Of a DNA stretch of 64,000 bases, positions 43,227-50,881 are shown piece by piece. Origin of the DNA: Kribbella monticola (lineage in GTDB: Bacteria > Actinomycetota > Actinomycetes > Propionibacteriales > Kribbellaceae); assembly GCF_003261635.1 (NCBI RefSeq), contig NZ_QFXK01000035.1, positions 248,001 to 312,000 of the forward strand, given 5' to 3'. The position numbers and the translations under genes are program-made. Under the pieces are notes generated by a model. It did no database searches. It was not told where the DNA came from and saw nothing but the letters and a program-made list of their open reading frames with translations. Each line of letters begins with the position of its first letter. The stretch's first letter is position 1.

Positions 43227-44044
43227 TGTTCGGCGACCTGGAGAGGCCCCCGCTGGACGCACGGTTCCTGCAGGGGCGTCTGGTGCGGCCGGGCGCACTG
43301 TGGACTCGCATCGAGGTGCTGGCCGAGACGGAGTCCACCAATGCCGTCGTGGCCCAAGCAGCCCGCTCTGGGGCGGCTGAGGGGCTCGTAGTGGCAGCGG
43401 AGTACCAGTCGTCCGGTCGTGGGCGACTGGGCCGGACGTGGACTACTCCGCCGCGCTCAGCGCTGCTCATGTCGGCTCTGCTGCGTCCGGCAGCTGTCCC
43501 GGCCGGTCGCTGGCCTTGGCTGGGGCTGCTGGTTCCCCTGGCCGTCGCAGCCGCAGTACGGCGGGTTGGTGAGATCCCGGCGCAGGTGAAGTGGCCCAAC
43601 GACGTACAGGTCGATGACCGGAAGCTTGCTGGGATTCTCCTGGAGCGGGTGGATACGCCCGACGGGCCTGCTGCGGTCGTGGGCATGGGGCTGAACGTCA
43701 CGCTCAGAGCGGACGAGCGGCCTACGGAGGTGGCGACCTCGCTGGCCCTTGAAGGCGCGGCGACGACGGACCGGGCCACTGTGATGGCAGCAGTACTGCG
43801 GGAGCTGGCTGGTCGCTACGAGACCTGGGTGGAGGCCGCGGGGGATCCCGAGACGATCCTGCCCGACTACCGCGAGCTGTCGGCGACCTTCGGGCAATCG
43901 GTGCGGGTGGAGTTGCCGGACGGCACGTTCCTGGAGGGCGTGGCGTCGGATCTCGACGCCGACGGCCGGCTGGTGGTCCTCACCGCCGACGGCCCGCATC
44001 AACTGGCCGCCGGCGATGTGACCCACCTGAGGGTTACTCGGTAA
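43226..44044 (+). CDS. birA: Biotin-[acetyl-CoA-carboxylase] ligase
   Basis: A 272-residue biotin protein ligase that attaches biotin to acyl-CoA carboxylases, including the alpha partner of the nearby pccB. SSGRGRLGRTW (GRGRLG at 64-69) is the biotinyl-AMP loop, VKWPNDVQVDDRKLAGIL (KWPND at 122-126) the active-site strand, and GMGLNV follows. There is no N-terminal HTH, so unlike E. coli BirA it is not a repressor. The ATG shares a base with the ppc stop. The stop codon lies inside a short direct repeat. Confidence 0.93.
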
Positions 44045-44062
44045 AAACTCTTACTCGGTAAA
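44034..44062. repeat. Direct repeat at the birA / MFS small-subunit convergence
   Basis: TTACTCGGTAAA occurs at 44034-44045 and 44051-44062. The first copy contains the last codons and TAA of birA; the second contains the stop (read on the minus strand) of the 35-residue gene. Only 6 bp separate the two coding ends. Confidence 0.7.
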
Positions 44063-44158
44063 GATCTTCACCGCGGTGATCAGCGTTTCGATGATGCCGT
44101 AGCCGAGCAGGACGGCGACCAGGAGCCAGGAGACGACCAGGCGAGGGGTCTGATTCAT
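44051..44158 (-). CDS. MFS transporter small subunit (35 residues)
   Basis: MNQTPRLVVSWLLVAVLLGY is followed by GIIETLITAVKIFTE: a single membrane helix with a short acidic tail. Its ATG overlaps the stop of the MFS gene (ATGA), giving translational coupling. Small one-helix partners of this kind are known directly after OFA-type MFS genes in actinobacteria and other bacteria. It is probably an accessory helix of the transporter; its exact role is not known. Confidence 0.8.
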   Translation of the reverse strand: MNQTPRLVVSWLLVAVLLGYGIIETLITAVKIFTE

Positions 44159-45555
44159 CGGGCTGCCTCCTTGGCTTCCGCGCTCGCGGTCTGCTCGTGG
44201 TACCGGTCGGCGACCGGCCGGATCAGCAGGTTGGCGACGAATCCGACCGCCAGCACGCCGACCATCGTGAACAAGGCAGGCCGGTACGCCGAGGCGGTCA
44301 GCGTGCCCGGTTTGCCTTCGCGGTCGAGGAACCCGTTCACGATCAGCGGCCCGGCGACGCCGGCGACCGACCAGGCCGTCAGCAGCCGGCCGTGGATCGC
44401 GCCGACCTGATAGGTGCCGAACAGGTCACGCAGGTACGCCGGGACGGTCGCGAATCCGCCGCCGTAGAAGGAGATGATGACCGCGGCGAGCAGGACGAAG
44501 ATCGCCGTGTTGTTGTGGCCGACGGTCGCGAGCAGGGCGTAGAGCACGATGCCGACGCCGAGGTACATCGCGTAGATCGGCTTGCGGCCGATGATGTCCG
44601 AGGTCGTAGACCAGGCGAATCGTCCACCCATGTTGAAGATCGACAGCAGGCCGACGAATCCGGACGCGGCTGCGACCGCGACGGTGGACTTGCCGTCGGC
44701 ACCGCGGAAGAAGTCCTGGATCATCGGGCTGGCCTGCTCGAGAATGCCGATCCCTGCCGTCACGTTGCAGGCGAGCACGACCCAGAGCAGCCAGAACTGC
44801 GGCGTCTTGATCGCGTTGGCAGCGGAGACGTTCGCGGTGGTGACGAGGGTCTTCGCCTGCACCGTCGAGGGGTCGAAGCCGTCCGGTTTCCAGCCCTCGG
44901 CCGGGACCCGGATGTTCACCACGCCGAACATCATCACCAGGAAGTAGCCGATGCCGAGGGTGAGGAACAGCGCGACCAGGGCATGGCCGCCCGCGACCGA
45001 CGCGGAGTTGCCGGGGTCGTAGTTGTCGTCGTACAGGCCGAGCAGTTGGCGCGACAGCGGGCTGGCGACGAGCGCGCCGCCGCCGAAGCCCATGATCGCC
45101 AGACCGGTCGCGAGTCCCGGGCGGTCCGGGAACCACTTGATCAGCGTCGACACCGGCGAGATGTAGCCGATACCGAGACCGATGCCGCCGATCACGCCGT
45201 ACCCGAGATAGACCAGCCAGAGCTGACCGGTACCGATGCCGAGGGCACCGACTACGAAGCCGGTGGCCCAGAAGCAGGCCGAGGTGAACATCGCCTTGCG
45301 GGGCCCGTTGCGCTCGACCCAGGTGCCGCCGAGCGCGGCGGACAGGCCGAGCATCACGATCGCGATGCTGAAGATCACCCCGATCGCGGTCTGGCTGGCG
45401 TCGAAGTGCTTGACCAGCGAGGTCTTGTAGACGCTGGTCGCGTAGGCCTGCCCGATGCACAGGTGCACGGCCAGCGCGGCCGGCGGGATCAACCACCGGC
45501 TGTACCCCGGTGGCGCGACCGTGTGCTCCCGGTCGAGTACCGACAAGATGCCCAT
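44155..45555 (-). CDS. MFS transporter, oxalate/formate antiporter (OFA) type
   Basis: 466 residues with about 12 membrane segments. AAALAVHLCIGQAYATSVYKTSL is the OFA-like first helix; GGTWVERNGPRKAMF is motif A; GYGVIGGIGLGIGYISPVSTLIKWFPDRPGLATGLAIMGFGGGA is the conserved central region. GAFATVPAY-like FYGGGFATVPAYLRDLFG marks the second half. I start at ATG 45555 with AGGAGCC upstream. OFA proteins move small carboxylates such as oxalate, formate or pyruvate-like anions; the substrate here is open. A 35-residue one-helix gene overlaps its stop. Confidence 0.88.
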   Translation of the reverse strand: MGILSVLDREHTVAPPGYSRWLIPPAALAVHLCIGQAYATSVYKTSLVKHFDASQTAIGVIFSIAIVMLGLSAALGGTWVERNGPRKAMFTSACFWATGFVVGALGIGTGQLWLVYLGYGVIGGIGLGIGYISPVSTLIKWFPDRPGLATGLAIMGFGGGALVASPLSRQLLGLYDDNYDPGNSASVAGGHALVALFLTLGIGYFLVMMFGVVNIRVPAEGWKPDGFDPSTVQAKTLVTTANVSAANAIKTPQFWLLWVVLACNVTAGIGILEQASPMIQDFFRGADGKSTVAVAAASGFVGLLSIFNMGGRFAWSTTSDIIGRKPIYAMYLGVGIVLYALLATVGHNNTAIFVLLAAVIISFYGGGFATVPAYLRDLFGTYQVGAIHGRLLTAWSVAGVAGPLIVNGFLDREGKPGTLTASAYRPALFTMVGVLAVGFVANLLIRPVADRYHEQTASAEAKEAAR

Positions 45556-45772
45556 CACGGCTCCTAAATCGTCGAGCCCCCCAGATCGGTGACGCATCCC
45601 CCTCGCGCATCTTGGCCGACTGTATGCATTTTGTGAAGTCTTCAACCACCGTGTCGATCCGGTCCGGCGAGGGAACTCCGCCGGTACTGCGGCCGCCGGG
45701 CCTCGTGCCGACCGACGACAGCGGGCCGTGTCGACCGGCGACAGGGGGCCCGAGAACTGTGAGACTGGGTGT

Positions 45773-46387
45773 ATGGCGATCTCGGCGAAGTTGTTGGGTG
45801 AGGACGAGTACATCGTCGTCAGCACCCGGACGCACTGGAAAGCACTGATCTTCCCGGTGTTCCTGCTCCTGGTGGTGGCGGCCGGCGGCGGCTTCCTGGC
45901 CGCGATCGTGCCCGACGGCAGCATGCAGACCGCGGCCCGGATCGCGATCGGGGTGGCCGGCCTGCTGATCCTGCTCGGGTTCGCCGCGAAACCGTTCCTG
46001 AACTGGTTGTTCTCGACCTACACGCTGACCAACCGGCGGCTGATCACCCGGCACGGCATCCTCACCCGGACCGGCCGCGACATCCCGCTGATGCGGATCA
46101 ACGACGTCTCCTACGAGCACGGCCTGATCGACCGGATGCTCGGCTGCGGCACCCTGCAGATCGAGTCGGCCGGCGAACGCGGCCAGGTGATCCTCCCCGA
46201 CGTCCCGCACGTCGAGCACATGCACCTGCAGATGTCCGACCTCCTCTTCGGCGGCCCCGAAGGCAAGCCCGGCGACGGCATCCTGGATGACGAGGCCCCG
46301 CCCGAACACCTCCAACGCCGCCGCCCCGCCCCGGCCCCCGAACCCGACTCCCAAACCCTCTTCAACTCAGAAGACAACGACCGCTAG
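45773..46387 (+). CDS. PH-domain (bPH2/DUF304) membrane protein
   Basis: 204 residues from the ATG at 45773. Two membrane helices (ALIFPVFLLLVVAAGGGFLAAI and AARIAIGVAGLLILLGFAA) are followed by a bacterial PH-like domain (YTLTNRRLITRHGILTRTGRDIPLMRINDVSYEHGLIDRMLGCGTLQIESAGERG) and a Pro-rich tail. This layout is common in actinobacteria and probably supports envelope functions; no partner is evident. Its TAG abuts the stop of the convergent MarR gene with no gap. Confidence 0.85.
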   Translation: MAISAKLLGEDEYIVVSTRTHWKALIFPVFLLLVVAAGGGFLAAIVPDGSMQTAARIAIGVAGLLILLGFAAKPFLNWLFSTYTLTNRRLITRHGILTRTGRDIPLMRINDVSYEHGLIDRMLGCGTLQIESAGERGQVILPDVPHVEHMHLQMSDLLFGGPEGKPGDGILDDEAPPEHLQRRRPAPAPEPDSQTLFNSEDNDR

Positions 46388-46840
46388 TCACGCTTCGCGC
46401 TGAGCGAGCAGTTCGTCGGTCGACTCCTGGTATGCGACGGCAGCCTTCGTGAAGTAGTCGAACAAGGTGGCCTGCTCCTCGCGGTCGTACCCGCCGATCA
46501 CCGCGCCCAGTCGCCGGCGCGCGCCCGCCACCGCACGATCGACGTGATCCGGCGCCGCGACCATCTCGACGATCACCTTCCGCCGGTCCGCCGGGTCCAG
46601 CACCCGCCGGACGTGCCCACCCTTCTCCAGCCTGTCGATCAACCGGGTCGTCGCGCCCGTCGTCAGGCCGGTCCGGCGCGCCAGCTCGCCTGAGGTCAAC
46701 GACCCGGCCAGGTCGAGCAGGTTCAGCGCGAAGTAGTCCGTCGGATTCAGTCCGGCCGCCTCGGCGCTCGCCAGGCTGTGGATGACCATCGCGCTCAGGT
46801 AGCGCCGGAAGACCACGCTCGGATCCACGTCAGTTGACAC
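46388..46840 (-). CDS. MarR-family regulator
   Basis: 150 residues. The winged helix spans about 35-100 (ALNLLDLAGSLTSGELARRTGLTTGATTRLIDRLEKGGHVRRVLDPADRRKVIVEM), flanked by dimerisation helices. It diverges from a SnoaL-like gene across a 24-bp palindrome, so it likely controls that gene and itself. Ligand unknown. Confidence 0.88.
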   Translation of the reverse strand: MSTDVDPSVVFRRYLSAMVIHSLASAEAAGLNPTDYFALNLLDLAGSLTSGELARRTGLTTGATTRLIDRLEKGGHVRRVLDPADRRKVIVEMVAAPDHVDRAVAGARRRLGAVIGGYDREEQATLFDYFTKAAVAYQESTDELLAQREA

Positions 46841-46860
46841 AGCCGACTCCTCCTCATAGT

Positions 46861-46884
46861 TTTACCTGCATCAGTGCAGATAAA
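46861..46884. promoter_or_regulatory. MarR operator
   Basis: TTTACCTGCA and TGCAGATAAA are inverted arms separated by four bases (TCAG), 24 bp in all, with one mismatched pair. It lies 20-43 bp upstream of marR and 35-58 bp before the SnoaL-like start. Confidence 0.65.
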
Positions 46885-46918
46885 TACTCAAAACAACTAC
46901 TGCAGAGGAGAAGCTATC

Positions 46919-47362
46919 ATGATCGACACTCGCGTCGAGACCGAGATCCGCCAGATGCTGGACCGGCTCGCCGACAGCTGGAACCGCGGCGACGCGACGG
47001 CGTACGGCGAGCACTTCACCGCGGACGCGAGCTACGTGACCTTCGGCGGCACCGTCTACCGGGGACGCGACGACCTGGTCGCCGGACACGCGGCCCTGTT
47101 CGGCAAGTTCCTCAAGGACACCCAGATGTTCAGCGAACTGGTCGAACTCCGGCTGTACGGCGAAGACACAGCGATCGCCGTCACCCGCGGCGACGTCGGC
47201 AAGCGCCGCCCCCGCCGCTTGTCGAAGGTCCAGACCTTCACCCTGATCCGCGAGGCCGACGGCCACTGGCGAGTGGCCGCATTCCACAACACCAAGCACG
47301 CCCACCTGATGGAAGCCATCTCCTTCCGCCTCCTCCCCACCAGCGCACCCCGCCGGCGCTGA
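46919..47362 (+). CDS. SnoaL/NTF2-like protein (SgcJ/EcaC type)
   Basis: 147 residues from the ATG at 46919, after AGAGGAG. The cone-shaped NTF2-like fold is evident: MLDRLADSWNRGDATAYGEHFTADASYVTFGGTVYRGRDDLVAGHAALF, then TFTLIREADGHWRVAAFHNTKH. Members of this branch are small hydrolases, isomerases or binding proteins, often of unknown substrate. The gene is divergent from marR and probably under its control. Confidence 0.85.
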   Translation: MIDTRVETEIRQMLDRLADSWNRGDATAYGEHFTADASYVTFGGTVYRGRDDLVAGHAALFGKFLKDTQMFSELVELRLYGEDTAIAVTRGDVGKRRPRRLSKVQTFTLIREADGHWRVAAFHNTKHAHLMEAISFRLLPTSAPRRR

Positions 47363-47392
47363 CGGCTGCTGACGGCCGCGGGCGTGGTCGCG

Positions 47393-47851
47393 TCAGAGCT
47401 GCTCGATGCGGAAGATGGCGATCCGGTCGGCTGCCGCCGCTACCGCGTCGGGCGTCGGGGCGGCGGCGAGTCCATTGGTCACGTACCGCTGGGCCGCGCT
47501 GGCCGGCTGCGTTTCGACAACCTCGCGCAACAGCGGGCCGCGCTCCTGGACCGGCACCTCCACCAACCGGACCGCCGAGCTTCGCCGGCCTCGCTTCAAG
47601 GTGGCCGTGTCGGCCGCGCGGGCGTTGGCGACCCACGCTGCGTTCGGGAACGCCTGCACGACGTACCGGTCTCCGGACAGGGGGAGGACGGCGATCGGAA
47701 AGGTGCGGGGTTGTCCGGTACGCCGACCCGGGACGGTGAGCAGGTACATGGAACCGAAAGCGATGCCGATCCGCTGCAAGCCGATGATGACCTTGTTGAT
47801 CCGGTTGACCATTCGCCGGTACTTCACAGCCGCGGATGCTTGCTGGGTCAT
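47393..47851 (-). CDS. Deazaflavin (F420)-dependent nitroreductase/quinone reductase family protein
   Basis: 152 residues with the Ddn-family split-barrel pattern: SMYLLTVPGRRTGQPRTFPIAVLPLSGDRYVVQAFPNAAWVANARA, then EVPVQERGPLLREVV. This family uses the actinobacterial cofactor F420H2 to reduce quinones, nitro compounds or enones. The start overlaps the cupin stop (ATGA), so the two are co-translated. No substrate can be assigned. Confidence 0.82.
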   Translation of the reverse strand: MTQQASAAVKYRRMVNRINKVIIGLQRIGIAFGSMYLLTVPGRRTGQPRTFPIAVLPLSGDRYVVQAFPNAAWVANARAADTATLKRGRRSSAVRLVEVPVQERGPLLREVVETQPASAAQRYVTNGLAAAPTPDAVAAAADRIAIFRIEQL

Positions 47852-48327
47852 GACTTCTCAGCTCCTCGGTCCTCGTCGTACCGGATGTCGTATCTGGCGG
47901 CGATGGGGTTGATCTTCACCGGATCGAGCCGTCCGTCGGTGAGTACCGCCGGCCCCGCCTCGAAGAGGTCTTCCAGGTAGCACTCCCAGCCGCCGGGCGA
48001 GGAGATCTGCAGCACGCGGGGAGGCGGCGTCGAGTTGCAGCGCAAGGCGTGCGGTACGCCGTGTGGCAGCAACACGAACATGCCCGCGGTTGCGATCACC
48101 TGACGGTCGTCGAAATCCACGCCCAGCTCACCATCGAGGACGTAGATCAGCTCATCCGCGACGTGGTGCGTATGGCGAGGAATGTCGCGCGCCACGCTCA
48201 CCTCCAGCAGCGACAGTCTGCCTTCGACGTCATCGGTGGTTGCCTTCACGGAGAACGCACCCGGCAGCGGCACGCGCCCGGGTCGCGCCTCACCGGGCGC
48301 GAGCAGGAGAAAACGATCGTGGGACAT
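47848..48327 (-). CDS. Cupin-domain protein
   Basis: 159 residues with a single cupin barrel. Metal-binding residues are seen in DIPRHTHHVADELIYVLDGELGVDF (motif 1: HxH, then Glu), and the second motif is LLPHGVPHALRC. Such proteins are dioxygenases, isomerases or regulators' partners. It is co-translated with the deazaflavin reductase downstream, suggesting a shared small-molecule pathway. An unusually AT-rich promoter lies upstream. Confidence 0.82.
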   Translation of the reverse strand: MSHDRFLLLAPGEARPGRVPLPGAFSVKATTDDVEGRLSLLEVSVARDIPRHTHHVADELIYVLDGELGVDFDDRQVIATAGMFVLLPHGVPHALRCNSTPPPRVLQISSPGGWECYLEDLFEAGPAVLTDGRLDPVKINPIAARYDIRYDEDRGAEKS

Positions 48328-48366
48328 GGGCAGCCTTCCTCGAGATCCAACGGCGACAGCCGAGAG

Positions 48367-48395
48367 TCATATTATATGATTTAGATATTATATGA
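48367..48395 (-). promoter_or_regulatory. AT-rich promoter/operator with doubled -10 elements
   Basis: ATATTATATGA is repeated at 48369-48379 and 48385-48395, 16 bp apart. On the minus strand each copy contains a perfect TATAAT. In a 70% G+C background this stands out. It lies about 40 bp upstream of the cupin start and also upstream of the plus-strand secreted-protein gene. Confidence 0.5.
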
Positions 48396-48437
48396 CTATG
48401 TGGGCGGTACTCGCCGCCCACTCATGGAGGGATCCGC

Positions 48438-48935
48438 ATGACCGGAATTGGAAAACGACTGGCTACTACTGCACTGGCGGCCTCGCTCGTCCTTGCCGGC
48501 ACCGCTGAACTGGGCGTCACGACCGCTAGCGCTGCTACCGCATGCCGAACCAACACCAAGAGTGTGAGCCTGCCTGGCAAGCCGGACGTGACCTTCAAGG
48601 TGCAGTTGTGCGTCAGTGGATCTGGAACCCTCCGGCACGCGCAGGCCACGTTCAGCTGGAGCGGCAACTACGGCTACATCGGCGGCACGCGCTTCAACGT
48701 GGTCTATCTGACCGTCCTGCTGGAGCAGCACGACGGCGGGCGCGGCGCGACGGGCAGTTACTACACCGCAAACGTTGACGATCAGTACTCAGGCACTGTG
48801 AGTCTCGGCGTGTCGAAGACCGGCAGCCTCTCGTCTGGTGGGTGGAGTGCTGACGGTGACCTTCAGTACGACGTCACGGATGACGGCAATCCGACCCACA
48901 CCTGGGAGCTCTACGGTTCGCCCGAGATCAGCTGA
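48438..48935 (+). CDS. Small secreted protein of unknown function
   Basis: 165 residues with a clear signal peptide (KRLATTALAASLVLAGTAELGVTTASA, cleavage near ASA-A). The mature part is about 135 residues, beta-rich, with two cysteines near the N-terminal end (TACRTNT and QLCVSG) that could form a disulfide. GGAGG precedes the ATG. No family recognised; the protein ends THTWELYGSPEIS. A perfect hairpin terminator follows. Confidence 0.78.
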   Translation: MTGIGKRLATTALAASLVLAGTAELGVTTASAATACRTNTKSVSLPGKPDVTFKVQLCVSGSGTLRHAQATFSWSGNYGYIGGTRFNVVYLTVLLEQHDGGRGATGSYYTANVDDQYSGTVSLGVSKTGSLSSGGWSADGDLQYDVTDDGNPTHTWELYGSPEIS

Positions 48936-48947
48936 TTCGAGGCCCCG

Positions 48948-48973
48948 GCCCCGCGGCGAGCGCGCCGCGGGGC
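48948..48973. terminator. Bidirectional hairpin between the secreted protein and marR
   Basis: GCCCCGCGGCG (48948-48958) and CGCCGCGGGGC (48963-48973) form a perfect 11-bp stem with a 4-base loop (AGCG). It sits between converging stops 13 bp and 10 bp away. Confidence 0.75.
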
Positions 48974-48982
48974 GGGGGATTG

Positions 48983-49471
48983 TCAGGTGTCGAGGTTGTC
49001 GGCGGCGGTTCGAGCGGCCGCGAGAGTGCGGTTCATGAAATCGGTGATCAGTTCGAGTTCGGCGTCGGTGTAGTCGGCGCAGATTCGATCGAGCGCGGTG
49101 TTCATCCCGCCGAAGAGCTCGTACAGCTCCGGGGCTCGGTCGGGCAGCGCGCGGACCCGGATCGCACGCCGGTCGGGGATCTCGGGGTCGCGTTCGCGGG
49201 TCACCCAGCCGCCACGCTCGAGGCGATCCAGGACGCCGGTCATGGTCGCGGGATGCAGCCCGGCTTGGCGCGCCAGCACGGTCGGGCTGATCGGTCCATG
49301 GAGGTTGAGCAACTCGAGGCAGTCCAGGTCGACGTCTTTCAACTCGGCTTGCCCGCTGACGTGACGATTGAACAGCGACAGCTGGTTGTTGAGGCCACGC
49401 AAGGACTGCCGGACGTCGGTGATCAGACGCCGCCGCCGACGCCTCACCGCAGCCGCCTCGGTAGCAGTCAC
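48983..49471 (-). CDS. MarR-family regulator
   Basis: 162 residues. The winged helix spans about 55-115 (CLELLNLHGPISPTVLARQAGLHPATMTGVLDRLERGGWVTRERDPEIPDRRAIRV), after an Arg-rich N-terminus (RRRRRRLITDVRQ). It follows an MFS gene on the same strand by 106 bp. A 6-bp-arm inverted repeat, ACGGAC/GTCCGT (49540-49567), surrounds an AT-rich TAAAAT stretch in that gap and may be its operator. Confidence 0.85.
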   Translation of the reverse strand: MTATEAAAVRRRRRRLITDVRQSLRGLNNQLSLFNRHVSGQAELKDVDLDCLELLNLHGPISPTVLARQAGLHPATMTGVLDRLERGGWVTRERDPEIPDRRAIRVRALPDRAPELYELFGGMNTALDRICADYTDAELELITDFMNRTLAAARTAADNLDT

Positions 49472-49577
49472 AGCACCCGTCCTCTCCGACGATCCGATGG
49501 TCTCCTCACTTTACGGCACGCTCCCGCACCTGAATCCGCACGGACTCAGATAAAATACGGCGTCCGTACTACACGCG

Positions 49578-50822
49578 TTACAAAGTTCTCCCACAGTCGG
49601 CGGAGCCTCCCCTCCCGGTTCGGATGGGAGTCATGATGCGGGCCAGCGGAACTGTGAGTGCGACCGAGGCCAGGAGGGAAGCGGTCGCGAAGGCGGCGAT
49701 CGCCGGGGCCGGCGAGGTGAGGTCGGCGAGGGTGCCGGCGACGATCGCGCAGACACCGAAGGTTGTCATCCGGAGGGCGGACTCGATGCCGAGCACCTGT
49801 CCGCGCAGATCTGGGGGAGTGAGCTCGACCAGTACTTCCTGCTGGGCCAGCGAGGCGGCGTAACCGCAGCTGCCGACGGCAACCAGCGCAGCCAGTACGC
49901 CGAGCGGAAGGTCGATGGCGAAGGCGAGAAACGGAACAGCCAGCACGAAGCGGAGCCAGCGCGCTGCCAGCCGGCGCTGCGAACGGTTCAGGAAGCGGCC
50001 GATGACCAGATCCCCCGACATCATGCCGGCCGCTCCGGCAGCCAGCAGCCAACCGGCGCCGGCGCCGGCGTACGGCACGAAGAGTGCTTCACACCCCACG
50101 ATGAGACCGTTCGGGATGGTGAGCGCGAGCAGCAGGGGCCTGGTACGGCGCTCGCCCAGCAGCCGGCGGTTGCCGCGCCAGGTCTCGGCGAGGCTGGTGC
50201 GTGCTCCGCGCCGTGGCGCGCGGTCGAGGAGGCCGAAGCGGAGTACGGGGATCGCCAGCGCCGAGCAGCCGGTGGCCAGCCAGAGCACAGTGCCGGGACT
50301 CATTGCCTGGAGCAACAGTCCGGCGACGCCGAAGCCGGCGATCTGCATGGCGCCGACCGAGAGGTTCATTGCTGAGCGGCCGAGCACGAAGTGGTCCGGG
50401 GTGACGACATCGTTGAGCAGACCCCAGCGGACGCCGGAGCCGATCGAGAGCCCGTAGGCGACCAGGAGAGCGAGCACGAGGCGCGCGGCGGCGGGGAGTT
50501 GGAAGGCTGCCTGCGCGGCGACCGCGGTGGTCGACAGCAGCGCGAGGACGATGAGTATCCGGCGCGGCCGGGCGGTATCGGCGGCCGACATCAGGGTGGA
50601 GACGCCGAGCACCTGTGCGAGCGACGGACCGAACATGACGAGCGCCGCGAGCAGTGCTGAGCCGGTCGCCGCGTTCACCACCAAGGCGAGCGTCAGGCTG
50701 GTCATGGTCGAGGAGGCGTTGCCGAGAGCGCTTGCGATCCACAGCCCACGGAACTCGGCGTTGACGAAGAGCTGCCGGTAGGTCGGGACGAAAGCGGGCG
50801 GCGGCGCGGTAGTTGAGCTCAT
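49578..50822 (-). CDS. MFS transporter (12-helix)
   Basis: About 414 residues from the ATG at 50822, or 434 if it begins at 50882. Twelve hydrophobic segments; FRGLWIASALGNASSTMTSLTLALVV is the first, and GAGAGWLLAAGAAGMMSGDLVIGRFL starts the second half. The arrangement resembles exporters of the MFS_3/enterobactin-exporter type. It diverges from an ArsR-type regulator, which likely represses it. Both start options are open: 50882 has GAGGA upstream but would meet the regulator's start head-on. Confidence 0.82.
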   Translation of the reverse strand: MSSTTAPPPAFVPTYRQLFVNAEFRGLWIASALGNASSTMTSLTLALVVNAATGSALLAALVMFGPSLAQVLGVSTLMSAADTARPRRILIVLALLSTTAVAAQAAFQLPAAARLVLALLVAYGLSIGSGVRWGLLNDVVTPDHFVLGRSAMNLSVGAMQIAGFGVAGLLLQAMSPGTVLWLATGCSALAIPVLRFGLLDRAPRRGARTSLAETWRGNRRLLGERRTRPLLLALTIPNGLIVGCEALFVPYAGAGAGWLLAAGAAGMMSGDLVIGRFLNRSQRRLAARWLRFVLAVPFLAFAIDLPLGVLAALVAVGSCGYAASLAQQEVLVELTPPDLRGQVLGIESALRMTTFGVCAIVAGTLADLTSPAPAIAAFATASLLASVALTVPLARIMTPIRTGRGGSADCGRTL

Positions 50823-50881
50823 ACCGGGAGCTTCGGGCGTGGTCGGGCGACGTCCTACAGTTTCGGGTGGAGGCGAAACCA

